From the NCBI RefSeq assembly GCF_018982965.1, contig NZ_JACBYP010000008.1, positions 1 to 64,000 of the forward strand: a stretch of DNA of 64,000 bases, given 5' to 3'. The translations under genes and the position numbers were made by a program. Shown here one piece after another: positions 7,877-16,242 of the stretch (its first letter is position 1; each line of letters begins with the position of its first letter). The DNA comes from Streptomyces mayonensis. Lineage in GTDB: Bacteria > Actinomycetota > Actinomycetes > Streptomycetales > Streptomycetaceae. The notes under the pieces are model-generated. The model was not told the origin of the DNA, made no database searches, and saw only the letters and a program-made list of their open reading frames with translations.

Positions 7877-9316
7877 ATGTCCCGTTCCCGTCCCCGCTAC
7901 TTCGTCGGCATCGACAACGGCTCGCAGTCGTCCAAAGTGACCGTCTTCGACACCGAGGGACGCGTCGTCGGCGAGGGCCGCCAGGCACTGCGCCCCTACG
8001 ACACACGCCGCCCCGGTGTCGTGGAGCATCCGGACGACGACCTGTGGACGTCGATCGGCGCGGCGAGCCGGTCCGCTCTCGCCGCCTTCGGCGGGGACCC
8101 GGCGGACATCGTGGGCGTGGGACTGTGCACCATCCGGTTCTGCCGGGCCGTACTGAAGGCCGACGGCTCGCTCGCCCAGCCGGTCATGAGCTGGATGGAC
8201 GAGCGGGTCGGCCTGCCCCACCGGGACACCTCCGAAGCTGCCGCCCGCGTCACGACCAGCTCCGGCTACATCGGGCACCGGATGACGGGGAACTTCCGGG
8301 ACACGGCGGCCAACTACGCCGGGATGTGGCCCCTGGACCCGGACACCTGGCAGTGGAGCGACGACGACGCCGAGATCGGGAAGTACGGCCTGCGGCGCGA
8401 GCAGCTCTTCGACCTGGTGCAGCCGGGAGAGGTCCTGGGCGAGGTGACGGCGGACGCGTCGCGCCACACCGGCATCCCCGCCGGCGTCCCCGTGATCGCC
8501 ACCGCCAACGACAAGGCGGTCGAGGCCCTCGGCTGCGGGCTGCGCGACCCCGACACCCTGCTGGTCTCGCTCGGTACCTACGTGGCCGGCATGGCGACGG
8601 GGCCGCGCAACGTCACCGGCCCGGCGGACTTCTGGGTGAACTACGCCGCCGTGCCGCACTCCTACCTGTACGAGTCCGGCGGGGTCCGGCGCGGCATGTG
8701 GACGGTCAGCTGGTACCGCGACCTGCTCGGGGAGGAGGCCGCGGCCGGGGCGCGTGCGGCCGGTATGCACGTCGAGGACTGGCTGAGCGCCGGGGCGGCA
8801 AAGGTGCCGCCGGGCTCCGACGGGCTGCTGACCGTCCTCGACTGGCTCGCCCCGGACGACGCCCCCTTCCGCAAGGGCACGATGCTGGGCTTCGACGGGC
8901 GGCACGGCCGCTTCCACGTCCACCGGTCCCTCCTGGAGGCACTCGCCATGACGGTGCACGACACGACGCAGGCCATGGCGCGCGAACTCGGCACCGCATA
9001 CCGGGAGGTCATCGTCTCCGGCGGCGGTTCACGTTCCGACCTGATGATGCGGATCCAGGCCGACGTGCACGGCCTCCCGGCCCGCCGTGCCGAGGCGTCG
9101 AGCGCCGCGGGCCTCGGCGCCGCGATCTGCGCGGCCGTGGGCGTCGGTGTGTACTCCGGCTTCGAGGAGGCCACGGACAGGATGGTCCGTCCCGGTGAGG
9201 TCTTCCTCCCGGACCGGGCGAACCACGACCTCTACCGCCGGCTGGAGGCGGTGCACCGGGACGTCCGCGCGCACACCGACGCGCTCTACCGTCGTACGTA
9301 CGACGTCTTCGGCTGA
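7877..9316 (+). CDS. FGGY-family carbohydrate kinase (YgcE-like)
   Basis: 479-aa sugar kinase of the glycerol/xylulose kinase superfamily: N-terminal phosphate-binding GIDNGSQSSKVTVFD, SWMDER, the substrate-domain loop ATANDKAVEALGCG, the C-terminal VSLGTYVAGM, and the signature region EVIVSGGGSRSDLMMRIQADVHG with SSAAGLGAAICAAVG. It phosphorylates a polyol or sugar with ATP in the cytosol. ATG 7877 was chosen because the first strand starts seven residues later and GGAG (7868-7871) precedes it; the reading frame is open far upstream but that part overlaps the FAD gene. It is the last gene of the operon; a GC hairpin follows the stop. Confidence 0.85.
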   Translation: MSRSRPRYFVGIDNGSQSSKVTVFDTEGRVVGEGRQALRPYDTRRPGVVEHPDDDLWTSIGAASRSALAAFGGDPADIVGVGLCTIRFCRAVLKADGSLAQPVMSWMDERVGLPHRDTSEAAARVTTSSGYIGHRMTGNFRDTAANYAGMWPLDPDTWQWSDDDAEIGKYGLRREQLFDLVQPGEVLGEVTADASRHTGIPAGVPVIATANDKAVEALGCGLRDPDTLLVSLGTYVAGMATGPRNVTGPADFWVNYAAVPHSYLYESGGVRRGMWTVSWYRDLLGEEAAAGARAAGMHVEDWLSAGAAKVPPGSDGLLTVLDWLAPDDAPFRKGTMLGFDGRHGRFHVHRSLLEALAMTVHDTTQAMARELGTAYREVIVSGGGSRSDLMMRIQADVHGLPARRAEASSAAGLGAAICAAVGVGVYSGFEEATDRMVRPGEVFLPDRANHDLYRRLEAVHRDVRAHTDALYRRTYDVFG

Positions 9317-9330
9317 CGGCCGTGGCCGTC
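9315..9330 (+). terminator. GC hairpin after the kinase gene
   Basis: GACGGCC-GT-GGCCGTC, a perfect 7-bp inverted repeat that starts on the stop codon. No U-tract follows, so termination is only a possibility. Confidence 0.3.
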
Positions 9331-9368
9331 GTGGCGGTGTGCCGGACGCGTGCGGCGGGCCGGCCGCC

Positions 9369-9614
9369 TCATCCCTGGACGTCGTCCGCAGCGCCGGGCA
9401 GCGTTCTGGTCCCCTCCCACCACGGGTTGGTCCATCCGCAGACCCCGCAGGAGTAGCGCCCGTTGACTCCGGCGATCTCCGTGCCGCACAGCCCGCACTG
9501 CGTCGACGTGATCTGCTGGCCGTCCAGGAACGCGGCCGCCGTGGCGGCCACCTCCGGACGGGGTGCCGCCGCCGGGGCGCCGGTCCTGCGCTTCTTCGTC
9601 GCCCGTTGTGTCAC
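9369..9614 (-). CDS. Small zinc-ribbon protein
   Basis: 81-aa protein with two CxxC knuckles (CGLCG and CGVCG, 15 residues apart) typical of a structural zinc ribbon, preceded by a basic, alanine-rich N-terminus (MTQRATKKRRTG). No signal peptide or membrane segment. Small proteins of this form are common in Streptomyces; the function is unknown. It is convergent with the kinase gene and probably a single-gene unit. Confidence 0.7.
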   Translation of the reverse strand: MTQRATKKRRTGAPAAAPRPEVAATAAAFLDGQQITSTQCGLCGTEIAGVNGRYSCGVCGWTNPWWEGTRTLPGAADDVQG

Positions 9615-9703
9615 CCGATGAGACTACGCGCACCCGGGGCTCGCCCGAAGGCGCCGGGCCGGATTCCGGGGCCCCGGAGGGCCGCGCCGCTCCCGGTCCG
9701 CCG

Positions 9704-10687
9704 TCAGGGTTGGAGCAGCCGCTCGCTCAGCTCCCAGAGTCGCAGGGCGTTCTGCGGGTCGAGCGAGTGCGACGCCGCGTCCGCCGGGAGGCTGTCCGCC
9801 GTCAGCGGCCGGTGCTCGTCGTCCAGCGGGGCCACATCGCAGTCCTTCAGGTAGACGCCGCCGATGCCCGCGAGGAGCGGGCTCACGGCACCGAACACGA
9901 TGGTCGCGGCACCCTGCTGCACGGTCTTCTTCCCGGCCACCGGGTCGATGACCGGCCTGCCGTCCTCGTCGACGAGTCCGGCGGCACGCAGCCCGTCCGT
10001 TCCGGCCGCGCCGTTGAGCGCCGTGCCCACGACCACGCCCGGGTGGGCCGAGTAACCGCGGATGCCGTCCTCGGCCCAGCGGCGGTCCAGCTCCACCGCG
10101 AAGAGCACGTTGGCGTTCTTCGACTGGGCGTACGCCAGTTCGGGGGTGTAGTCGCCGGAGTCGAAGTGCGGGTCGTCCCAGCGGATGGTGGAGAAGCGGT
10201 GGGCGCCGGAGGTGACGTTGACGACCCGGGCGCCGTGCGCCGCGCGCAGGGCGGGCAGCAGGGCGCGGGTGAGCTGGAAGTGTCCGAGGTGGTTGACCGC
10301 GAACTGCATCTCGTAGCCGCGCGCGTCGGCCTCCCGCCGCTCCGGCGCCGCCACGGCCGCGCAGTTGACGAGAACGTGGAGGGGGCGTCCGGACCGGTTC
10401 CACCGCTCGGCGAACGCGTCGGCCGAGGCGGGGTCGGCCAGGTCGAGCCGTTCGGCGCCGGCGCCGTCGATGCCGGCCAGGGCCTCACGCGCCCGTTCCG
10501 GGTGGCGTGACCCGGCGGTCACCGAGGCACCACGGGCCGCCAGGGCCCGGCTCACTTCGCGGCCGATGCCCGCGTGTCCACCGGTGACGACGACGTTCCG
10601 GCCGGTCAGGTCGGTGCCGGCGAGGACGTCGTCGGCTGTCGACGCCGGTGTGAATCCGGACCCGATGGGCTGCTGCTGGTGCGTCAT
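9704..10687 (-). CDS. SDR oxidoreductase, retinol-dehydrogenase-like
   Basis: 327-aa short-chain dehydrogenase of the long RDH/WWOX-like subgroup: TGGHAGIG cofactor loop, LDLADPAS, VNCAAVAAPE, FAVNHLGHFQLTRALLP, catalytic serine in NVTSGAHR and YAQSK. The subgroup typically shows the NHLGHF motif seen here. It starts at an ATG 82 bp downstream of an alpha/beta-hydrolase gene on the same strand, so the two may be coexpressed. Substrate unknown. Confidence 0.85.
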   Translation of the reverse strand: MTHQQQPIGSGFTPASTADDVLAGTDLTGRNVVVTGGHAGIGREVSRALAARGASVTAGSRHPERAREALAGIDGAGAERLDLADPASADAFAERWNRSGRPLHVLVNCAAVAAPERREADARGYEMQFAVNHLGHFQLTRALLPALRAAHGARVVNVTSGAHRFSTIRWDDPHFDSGDYTPELAYAQSKNANVLFAVELDRRWAEDGIRGYSAHPGVVVGTALNGAAGTDGLRAAGLVDEDGRPVIDPVAGKKTVQQGAATIVFGAVSPLLAGIGGVYLKDCDVAPLDDEHRPLTADSLPADAASHSLDPQNALRLWELSERLLQP

Positions 10688-10769
10688 GTGCGTGTCCTCT
10701 CGTGCGGGCGGCGTGCCGCCGTGTCTCGACGGGCCCTGACCCGGCCCGGGCTGCGGTCCACCGGTCCGC

Positions 10770-11747
10770 CTACTTCGACTCGACGCGTCCGACCGCGTCG
10801 GGGCCGGTCGTCAGCTCCTCCCGGGCCTGCTTCCAGGCGTCGTCGCCCCGGCCGAACCGGGAGCGGAGGTAGGCCGCGGTCAGCCGGGCGATCGCGGCAA
10901 CGTGTCCCGGGTTCTCGTCCGACAACTGGGCGCTCTCGGCCGCGTCGTACCCCTGGATCCCGCCGAGCAGGTGCCCGGCGCCGAAGACGGTGAGCAGGGT
11001 CTTGGCCCCGGGAGCGAGGTGGTACGGGTCGTAGTGCCAGGCCGGCCCCATGTCCGTGAAGTGCCGGGAGTCGTCCTGGTCGCCGGCCACCACCAGCGCG
11101 GGCCGGGTCATCGTGGAGAAGTCGAGTGTGCGGAAGACCGGCACCTGGTCGGCCATCGGCCCGTTGAGGGTGTCGCCGCCCCGGCCGGGCGCGGCCAGCA
11201 GCACGCCCTGTCCGATCCGCGGTTCGAGGAGGCTCACCGGCTCCCGGGAGTCGGGGTCGGTGACCCCGGCGCCCAGCAGGAGCTCGGCCGTCGAACCGCC
11301 CAGGGAGTGCCCGGCGACGGCGACGGCGTCGCGGTCGAGGCGCCCGGCCAGCAGCGGCACGGCCTTCTCGATCTCGTCGAGGCGGTCGAGGATGTGGGTC
11401 ATGTCCTCGGCGCGGGAGCGCCAGAACAGCGGCGCTCCCGCGGTGGTCTCCCAGAGGTGGCCGAGCCGCCGGGAGCTGAGGTGGGTGGGCTGGACCACGA
11501 CGAATCCGTCGGCCGCCCACCGGTGGGCGATCGGCGCGTAGCCGTCCTCCGAGGAAAGGCTGAGGGACCCGCCGTGACCGTGGGAGAGCAGGATGAGCGG
11601 CAGATCGGTGCCGGTCGCGGGCGCGGTGACCCGCAGCGTCAGGTCGGCGGGCCGGCCGGGTACCCGCAGCGTCACGGGGGCGTAGGACAGGACGGGCGTG
11701 GCCCCGCGGACGGTGCCGGGGGCGGGAGCGGGGGTGGATGCGGGCAT
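10770..11747 (-). CDS. Alpha/beta-hydrolase (chlorophyllase/PAF-hydrolase-like)
   Basis: 325-aa serine hydrolase with LILLSHGHGGS (oxyanion region), the nucleophile elbow GHSLGG, and a probable catalytic histidine in FGAGHLLGG. There is no signal peptide, so it is probably cytosolic. ATG 11747 was chosen because AAAGGA precedes it; the upstream extension would run through the operator region. It is divergent from a TetR gene, and three identical-type palindromes lie between them, so it is almost certainly the repressed target, probably with the downstream SDR. Confidence 0.85.
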   Translation of the reverse strand: MPASTPAPAPGTVRGATPVLSYAPVTLRVPGRPADLTLRVTAPATGTDLPLILLSHGHGGSLSLSSEDGYAPIAHRWAADGFVVVQPTHLSSRRLGHLWETTAGAPLFWRSRAEDMTHILDRLDEIEKAVPLLAGRLDRDAVAVAGHSLGGSTAELLLGAGVTDPDSREPVSLLEPRIGQGVLLAAPGRGGDTLNGPMADQVPVFRTLDFSTMTRPALVVAGDQDDSRHFTDMGPAWHYDPYHLAPGAKTLLTVFGAGHLLGGIQGYDAAESAQLSDENPGHVAAIARLTAAYLRSRFGRGDDAWKQAREELTTGPDAVGRVESK

Positions 11748-11828
11748 GGTCGTTGGTCCTTTCGGCACGCCGGCGGATGGTGGCCCCATGGGGCACGAAA
11801 CGTCCGGTCGCCGCCGGGGACAGCAATC

Positions 11829-11889
11829 GGAGCATCGCTCCACTTACTTTACGGAACATTGTTCCGGTTAACAAGCGGAGTATCGTTCC
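11829..11889. promoter_or_regulatory. Three phased TetR operators
   Basis: Three 13-bp palindromes of the form GGARYATYGYTCC: GGAGCATCGCTCC (11829-11841), GGAACATTGTTCC (11853-11865), GGAGTATCGTTCC (11877-11889). Start-to-start spacing is exactly 24 bp twice. They fill the divergent gap between the hydrolase (start 11747) and the TetR gene (start 11924) and should repress both. Confidence 0.8.
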
Positions 11890-11923
11890 GAATCGCTCTG
11901 CATGCCATGAGAAGGAGAACGCG

Positions 11924-12514
11924 GTGCCCACCACGGACGGGTCGGACACGGGCGGGACGGGACGGCGCATGCGCGCCGACGCCCGGCGCAACCAGGAGAA
12001 GCTGCTGGCCGCGGCCGCCGAGGTGTTCGTCGGCTCGGGCGTCGACGCGCCGATCCGCCGGATCGCTGCCCGGGCGGGCGTCGGCATGGGGACGATCTAC
12101 CGGCACTTCCCGACCCGCGCGGACCTCGTCGTGGCCGTCTTCCGCCACCAGATCGAGGAGTGCGCCGAGGCCGGTCCGAGATTTCTGGCCGAGGAAGGGT
12201 CCCCGTTCGCCGCACTGCGGCGGTGGGTCGGCCTCTTCGCCGACCTCCTGGTCACCAAGCACGGTCTCGCCCACGCGCTGCAGTCGGACAGCAGCCGCTT
12301 CGCCCCGCTGCACGCCTACTTCCTCGACCGGCTGCAGCCGGTCGCCGCGCGGTTGCTCGACGCCGCGGCCGAGGCCGGGGAGATCCGGCCCGGCACCCAC
12401 CCCTACGAACTGCTGCGCGGCATCGGCAACCTCTGCATCGGCCACGACGACGATCCCCGGTACGACCCCCGGCGGCTGATCGCACTGCTGCTGCAGGGCC
12501 TGCGCCGCCCCTGA
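11924..12514 (+). CDS. TetR-family repressor
   Basis: 196-aa regulator. The helix-turn-helix is near the N-terminus (ARRNQEKLLAAAAEVF ... APIRRIAARAGVGMGTIYRHFPTRADLV); the C-terminus is a SbtR-like ligand domain. GTG 11924 was chosen because GAAGGAG lies at 11911-11917; a longer frame would extend into the operator array. It is divergent from the alpha/beta-hydrolase/SDR pair, whose promoter carries three operators. It probably senses a small lipophilic ester or its product. Confidence 0.85.
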   Translation: MPTTDGSDTGGTGRRMRADARRNQEKLLAAAAEVFVGSGVDAPIRRIAARAGVGMGTIYRHFPTRADLVVAVFRHQIEECAEAGPRFLAEEGSPFAALRRWVGLFADLLVTKHGLAHALQSDSSRFAPLHAYFLDRLQPVAARLLDAAAEAGEIRPGTHPYELLRGIGNLCIGHDDDPRYDPRRLIALLLQGLRRP

Positions 12515-12576
12515 CCCGCCCGCGGCCGCTGAGCCGGCCCGGGCAGCCGCAGGGGCGGCGGTACGGCCGCGGCGGC

Positions 12577-13608
12577 TCAGGCGGCCGCGCGCTCCCCGGC
12601 GGGGCGGCGGCGAAGGGCCGGGCGGGTGAGCGGGGGCGGCGCGTAGGAGATGTCGAGCGGGCCGAGGTCGGTGCCGGGCGGGACGATCGCGTCGATCTCG
12701 TCCAGGACGTCGTCGTCGAGGCGCACGGACGCGGCTGCGAGCAGGTCCTCGAGCTGTTCCGTGGTGCGCGGCCCGATGATCGCCGAGGTCACGTCCGGGT
12801 GGGTGGTGGTGAACGCCATGGCCATGTGGTGCAGGCGCAGGCCTGCCTGCTCGGCGACGTCGAGGAGCCGCTCGACCACGTCGAGCTTCCCCGCGTCGGT
12901 GAGGTGCCCCGGCACCCAGCGCATCCTGGCGTTGTCCGGCGGGGCCTGCCCCTTGCGGTAACGGCCGGTGAGCATCCCCATGGACAGGGGCCCCCACGTC
13001 AGCACGCCCATGCCGTAGCGCCGGCAGGCGGGCAGGACGTCACGCTCGATGCCGCGGCTGAGGAGGGAGTAGGTGGGCTGTTCCGTGCGCGGCCGGTGCA
13101 GTCCGCGCCGCTCGGCGAGCCACTGGGTCTCCACGATGTCGGCGGCCGGCAGGTTGGAGGTGCCGATGGCTCGCACCTTGCCGGCGCGGACCAGGTCGGT
13201 GAGGGCGGAGAGGGTCTCCTCCATGTCCGTGTCGGGGTCGGGGTGATGGATCTGGTAGAGGTCGATGTGGTCGGTCTGCAGCCGGCGCAGCGACCCTTCC
13301 ACTGCTCTCATGATCCAGCGACGTGAACTGCCGACGCTGTTGGGGTCGTCTCCCATGGGGCCGTTGAACTTGGTGGCGAGCACGACGTCGTCGCGCCGGC
13401 CCTTGAGGGCCCTGCCGAGAATCGTCTCGCTCTCGCTGTAGCCGTACACGTCGGCGGTGTCGACGAAGTTGATGCCCGCGTCCAGGGCCCGGTGGGTCAT
13501 GGCCACGCACTCGGCCTCGTCGCGGTTGCCGTTGGGGCCGAACATCATGGTGCCCAGGCAGTAGGGGCTGACCTTGATGCCGCTGCGGCCGAGCTGTCGC
13601 ATCCGCAT
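12577..13608 (-). CDS. Aldo/keto reductase
   Basis: 343-aa AKR (NADPH-dependent carbonyl reductase, YajO/AKR11-like). The catalytic tetrad is visible: Asp and Tyr in DTADVYGYSE, Lys in VLATKFN, His in YQIHHPD. Nucleotide-binding segments are IGTSNLPAADI, LTWGPLSMGMLTGRY and SAIIGPRTTEQLEDLL. It converges with the TetR gene, and the gap between them holds inverted GC repeats that may terminate both. Substrate unknown. Confidence 0.88.
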   Translation of the reverse strand: MRMRQLGRSGIKVSPYCLGTMMFGPNGNRDEAECVAMTHRALDAGINFVDTADVYGYSESETILGRALKGRRDDVVLATKFNGPMGDDPNSVGSSRRWIMRAVEGSLRRLQTDHIDLYQIHHPDPDTDMEETLSALTDLVRAGKVRAIGTSNLPAADIVETQWLAERRGLHRPRTEQPTYSLLSRGIERDVLPACRRYGMGVLTWGPLSMGMLTGRYRKGQAPPDNARMRWVPGHLTDAGKLDVVERLLDVAEQAGLRLHHMAMAFTTTHPDVTSAIIGPRTTEQLEDLLAAASVRLDDDVLDEIDAIVPPGTDLGPLDISYAPPPLTRPALRRRPAGERAAA

Positions 13609-13696
13609 GGGTGTGCCGTTCCTCTCGAATCCTTGGTGGGCCGGGCGCCGGCCGCCGTGGGGGGAACGGCCGGCGCCCGGTGCGGGACGGTCGCGC

Positions 13697-14119
13697 TCAG
13701 CCGTTGTAGGGCGCGGGGACGTCCAGGACCCAGGTCACTCCGAAGCGGTCGGTGAGCATGCCGTACAGCGTCGCCCACGGGGAGGGCTCCAGCGGCTGCG
13801 TGACCGTGGCGCCCTGGGCGAGCTTGTCCCACAGGGCGCTGATCTCGGTGGTGTCGGCGCCGCGCACAGAGACGAAGAAGGACTGCCGTCCCTGGTCCCA
13901 GGGCAGGTGCGAGGGGACGTCGTAGGCCATGACGTGGAAGCCGTTGTCGGCCACGACCTCTCCCCACACGATCCAGTCGGCTTCGTTCTCGTTCTGCACG
14001 TTGCCCATGTCCTTGTAGGTGAGGGCCGAGGTCCGTCCGCCGAAGACGGACTGGTAGAAGTCGAGGGCCTCGCGTGCGCTGCCCCGGAAGTTGAGGTGGG
14101 TGGTGGTCGTGACGGACAT
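13697..14119 (-). CDS. VOC-superfamily protein, PhnB-like
   Basis: 140-aa vicinal-oxygen-chelate fold protein of the PhnB/3-demethylubiquinone-like group: THLNFRGSAREALDFYQSVFGG at the N-terminus, DRFGVTWVLD at the C-terminus. ATG 14119 was selected because AAGGAG directly precedes it; the extension to 14209 is poorly conserved-looking. Such proteins are often small-molecule binding or metal-independent relatives; no catalytic role can be assigned. An 8-bp inverted repeat lies 94 bp upstream. Confidence 0.75.
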   Translation of the reverse strand: MSVTTTTHLNFRGSAREALDFYQSVFGGRTSALTYKDMGNVQNENEADWIVWGEVVADNGFHVMAYDVPSHLPWDQGRQSFFVSVRGADTTEISALWDKLAQGATVTQPLEPSPWATLYGMLTDRFGVTWVLDVPAPYNG

Positions 14120-14423
14120 GGGTTCTCCTTGACACCTGACGGGCTTGGGAAGAACCGGTGTTCGCGGGGCGCGTCGCCCGGCGTCCGGCTCTGCGGTACA
14201 CCGTTCCACCAGTAGCGGACAGGTTCGGTCCGCTATCCGCAGGGCAGAGTGCCGGTGCGCTCGCCGGCGCCGGGCACCCCGGGCTTCGCGCGCGTGGCGT
14301 GGGGCGGTGCGGTGCGGACACGGGACCTCGGTGAACCGGCCCGCGGCGGCCGACGCGCACGGACCAGTGCCCGCCGCCGGCCAGTGCCCCCCTCGCCGAC
14401 CAGTGCCCGACGCGGACCGCGTC
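14120..14423. other. Intergenic region with inverted repeat
   Basis: About 300 bp between the VOC gene start and the end of the next TetR gene. TAGCGGAC (14213-14220) and GTCCGCTA (14228-14235) form a perfect 8-bp inverted repeat with a 7-nt centre; it is placed like an operator for the VOC gene. I see no gene here. Confidence 0.5.
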
Positions 14424-15026
14424 TCAGCGCGGCCGGCGGCGCACGACGTCGGCGAGCACCGTGGCCACCAGCCGGTCGACCGCCGACGCGGCCGGTGGGC
14501 CGGATGCGTGGCCGGTGAACAGCAGGTGCCCGCCGCCGACCAGGGAGAGAGTGAGCGAGTCGATGTCCGCGTCGGCCGAGATGCGCCCCGCCGTGCGTTC
14601 CTCGGTCAGATAGGCGCGCACCGCGGCCGCGACCTGGGCCAGGATCGCGATGCCGCCTTCGGGGACGGCCTGCTTCAGCCGCGCGCGCAGCCCGTCCCGG
14701 AAGGTGATCAGCGGGACGATCGCCAGCGGAACCGGCCCGAACAGGGTGGTGAGCGCGCTCGTGAGGTTGCCGGTCACGGTCCCGGTGCCGACCGCCTCGC
14801 GCAGCGTGTGCGCCTCGGCCTCCAGCTGCGCGGCGCGGTCGAGGACGAGTTCGGCGAGAAAGGCGTCGAAGTCGCCGAAGTGCCGGTGCAGGACGCCTTT
14901 GGCGCAGGACGCCTCGTCGGTGACGGCCCGGCTGGTCAGACCGTTCGGCCCGTCCCGCAGGAGCACTCGTTCCGCCGCGTCGAACAACTGCTGCCGCGCG
15001 TCGCGGAGGTGTACGCCGGTGGGCAC
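14424..15026 (-). CDS. TetR-family regulator
   Basis: 200-aa repressor: N-terminal helix-turn-helix DARQQLFDAAERVLLRDGPNGLTSRAVTDEASCAKGVLHRHFGDFDAFLAEL, followed by a helical ligand domain. GTG 15026 was chosen over an ATG 60 bp upstream because AGGAGAGG lies at 15035-15042 and the longer frame would overlap the operator region. It is divergent from a SAM-dependent methyltransferase (start 15099) and shares with it a short gap containing inverted repeats, so it probably controls that gene and itself. Confidence 0.82.
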   Translation of the reverse strand: MPTGVHLRDARQQLFDAAERVLLRDGPNGLTSRAVTDEASCAKGVLHRHFGDFDAFLAELVLDRAAQLEAEAHTLREAVGTGTVTGNLTSALTTLFGPVPLAIVPLITFRDGLRARLKQAVPEGGIAILAQVAAAVRAYLTEERTAGRISADADIDSLTLSLVGGGHLLFTGHASGPPAASAVDRLVATVLADVVRRRPR

Positions 15027-15069
15027 TCGTGCATCCTCTCCTGCGCCAGAACCCTGGCACCGGTTGGCA

Positions 15070-15106
15070 AGTGGGCATGCGCCCACTAAAGTGACCGCAT
15101 GCCCAC
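15070..15106. promoter_or_regulatory. Operator region between TetR and methyltransferase genes
   Basis: AGTGGGC-ATGC-GCCCACT (15070-15087) is an 18-bp palindrome. In addition GTGGGCATGC (15071-15080) recurs exactly inverted at 15097-15106 (GCATGCCCAC), overlapping the ATG of the methyltransferase. This is a dense operator arrangement for the divergent TetR. Confidence 0.6.
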
Positions 15107-15917
15107 TTTACCGCCGGCGCAGCCGGAGCAGCAGCCGCACCTGGCTCGGCAGATGGCAGAGTCCTTCGGCAGGGACGCGCACCGCTACGACGAGGCCCGT
15201 CCCGATTACCCCGTCGACCTGGTGACGCGTGTCGTCGACGGCAGCCCGGGCCCTGACGTACTGGACGTCGGCTGCGGCACGGGCATCGCGGCCCGTCAGT
15301 TCCGGGCCGCGGGCTGCACCGTCCTCGGCGTCGAGCCGGACGCGCGGATGGCCGGCTTCGCCCGCGCACGCGGCCTGCGGGCCGAGGTGGCGACCTTCGA
15401 GGCCTGGGAGCCGGCCGGACGGACGTTCGACACGGTGATCGCCGCCCAGTCGTGGCACTGGGTGGACCCGGCCGTCGGCGCCGTGAAGGCGGCCCGGGTG
15501 CTGCGCCCGCACGGGCGACTGGCGGTCTTCGGGCACGTTTTCGAGCCGCCCGAGGAGGTGGCCGAGCCGTTCGCGGCCGCCTGCCGCCGGCTCGTTCCCG
15601 ACTCCCCGTTCGGCAGCCGGCCGGCACGACGGCCGATCGAGGAGTACCGGGCGGGATACACGAAGATCGCCGACACGATTCGCGGGACGGGGCAGTTCGA
15701 CGAGCCCGAGCAGTGGCGCTTCGACTGGACCCGCCCCTACACCCGCGACCAGTGGCTGGCCCTGCTCCCGACCACCGGCGGCCTCACCCGGCTGCGCCCC
15801 GACCAGCTGACCGGGATCCTGAGCGACGTCGGCCGTGCCGTCGACGCCCTGGGCGGCCGTTTCACGATGCGGTACACCACGCTGGCGACGACAGCCGCGC
15901 GCTCCGGGACTCCCTGA
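15099..15917 (+). CDS. Class I SAM-dependent methyltransferase
   Basis: 272 aa with the Rossmann methyltransferase motifs: motif I VLDVGCGTG, motif II acidic VEPDARM, a central FDTVIAAQSWHWVDP (the SWHWVD box typical of a methyltransferase-11 subgroup) and LRPHGRLAVFGH. No ribosome site is evident because an operator covers the start region; the transcript may be leaderless. It is divergent from the TetR gene. The methyl acceptor is unknown. Confidence 0.82.
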   Translation: MPTLPPAQPEQQPHLARQMAESFGRDAHRYDEARPDYPVDLVTRVVDGSPGPDVLDVGCGTGIAARQFRAAGCTVLGVEPDARMAGFARARGLRAEVATFEAWEPAGRTFDTVIAAQSWHWVDPAVGAVKAARVLRPHGRLAVFGHVFEPPEEVAEPFAAACRRLVPDSPFGSRPARRPIEEYRAGYTKIADTIRGTGQFDEPEQWRFDWTRPYTRDQWLALLPTTGGLTRLRPDQLTGILSDVGRAVDALGGRFTMRYTTLATTAARSGTP

Positions 15918-15942
15918 CCGCTCCTTCCCCGCGAAGGGACCG

Positions 15943-16242
15943 TCACAGACCGAGGCCACCCGCGACCGAGACCTCCTGCTTGGTGAACTCGCCCGTCAGC
16001 ATGGGCATGGCCCGGCCGATCGCCTCCTTCGCCCCGGGCAGTTCCAGCGAAGCGTCGTGGTGCTCCCTGGTCTTCCAGACCTCCGTCACCCAGATCGTCG
16101 TGTCGTCCTCCTCGGACCGGCCGACGACGTAGATGTCGCATCCCGCTTCCCGCAGGCCGCCGACGGCACTCAGGAGGATCGAGACGACTTCCTCGCGGAA
16201 GCCGGGCCGGGTCTTCATCGATGCCAGGCAGCCGTAGGCCAC
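15943..16242 (-). CDS. Antibiotic-biosynthesis-monooxygenase-domain protein
   Basis: 99-aa dimeric alpha/beta-barrel (ABM/quinol-monooxygenase-type) protein: [54 protein letters not shown] 16242 was selected because AGGAG lies 7-11 nt upstream; the longer frame is Arg/Gly-rich and unlike the family. It ends 26 bp from the convergent methyltransferase gene. Catalytic role unknown. Confidence 0.75.
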   Translation of the reverse strand: MAYGCLASMKTRPGFREEVVSILLSAVGGLREAGCDIYVVGRSEEDDTTIWVTEVWKTREHHDASLELPGAKEAIGRAMPMLTGEFTKQEVSVAGGLGL

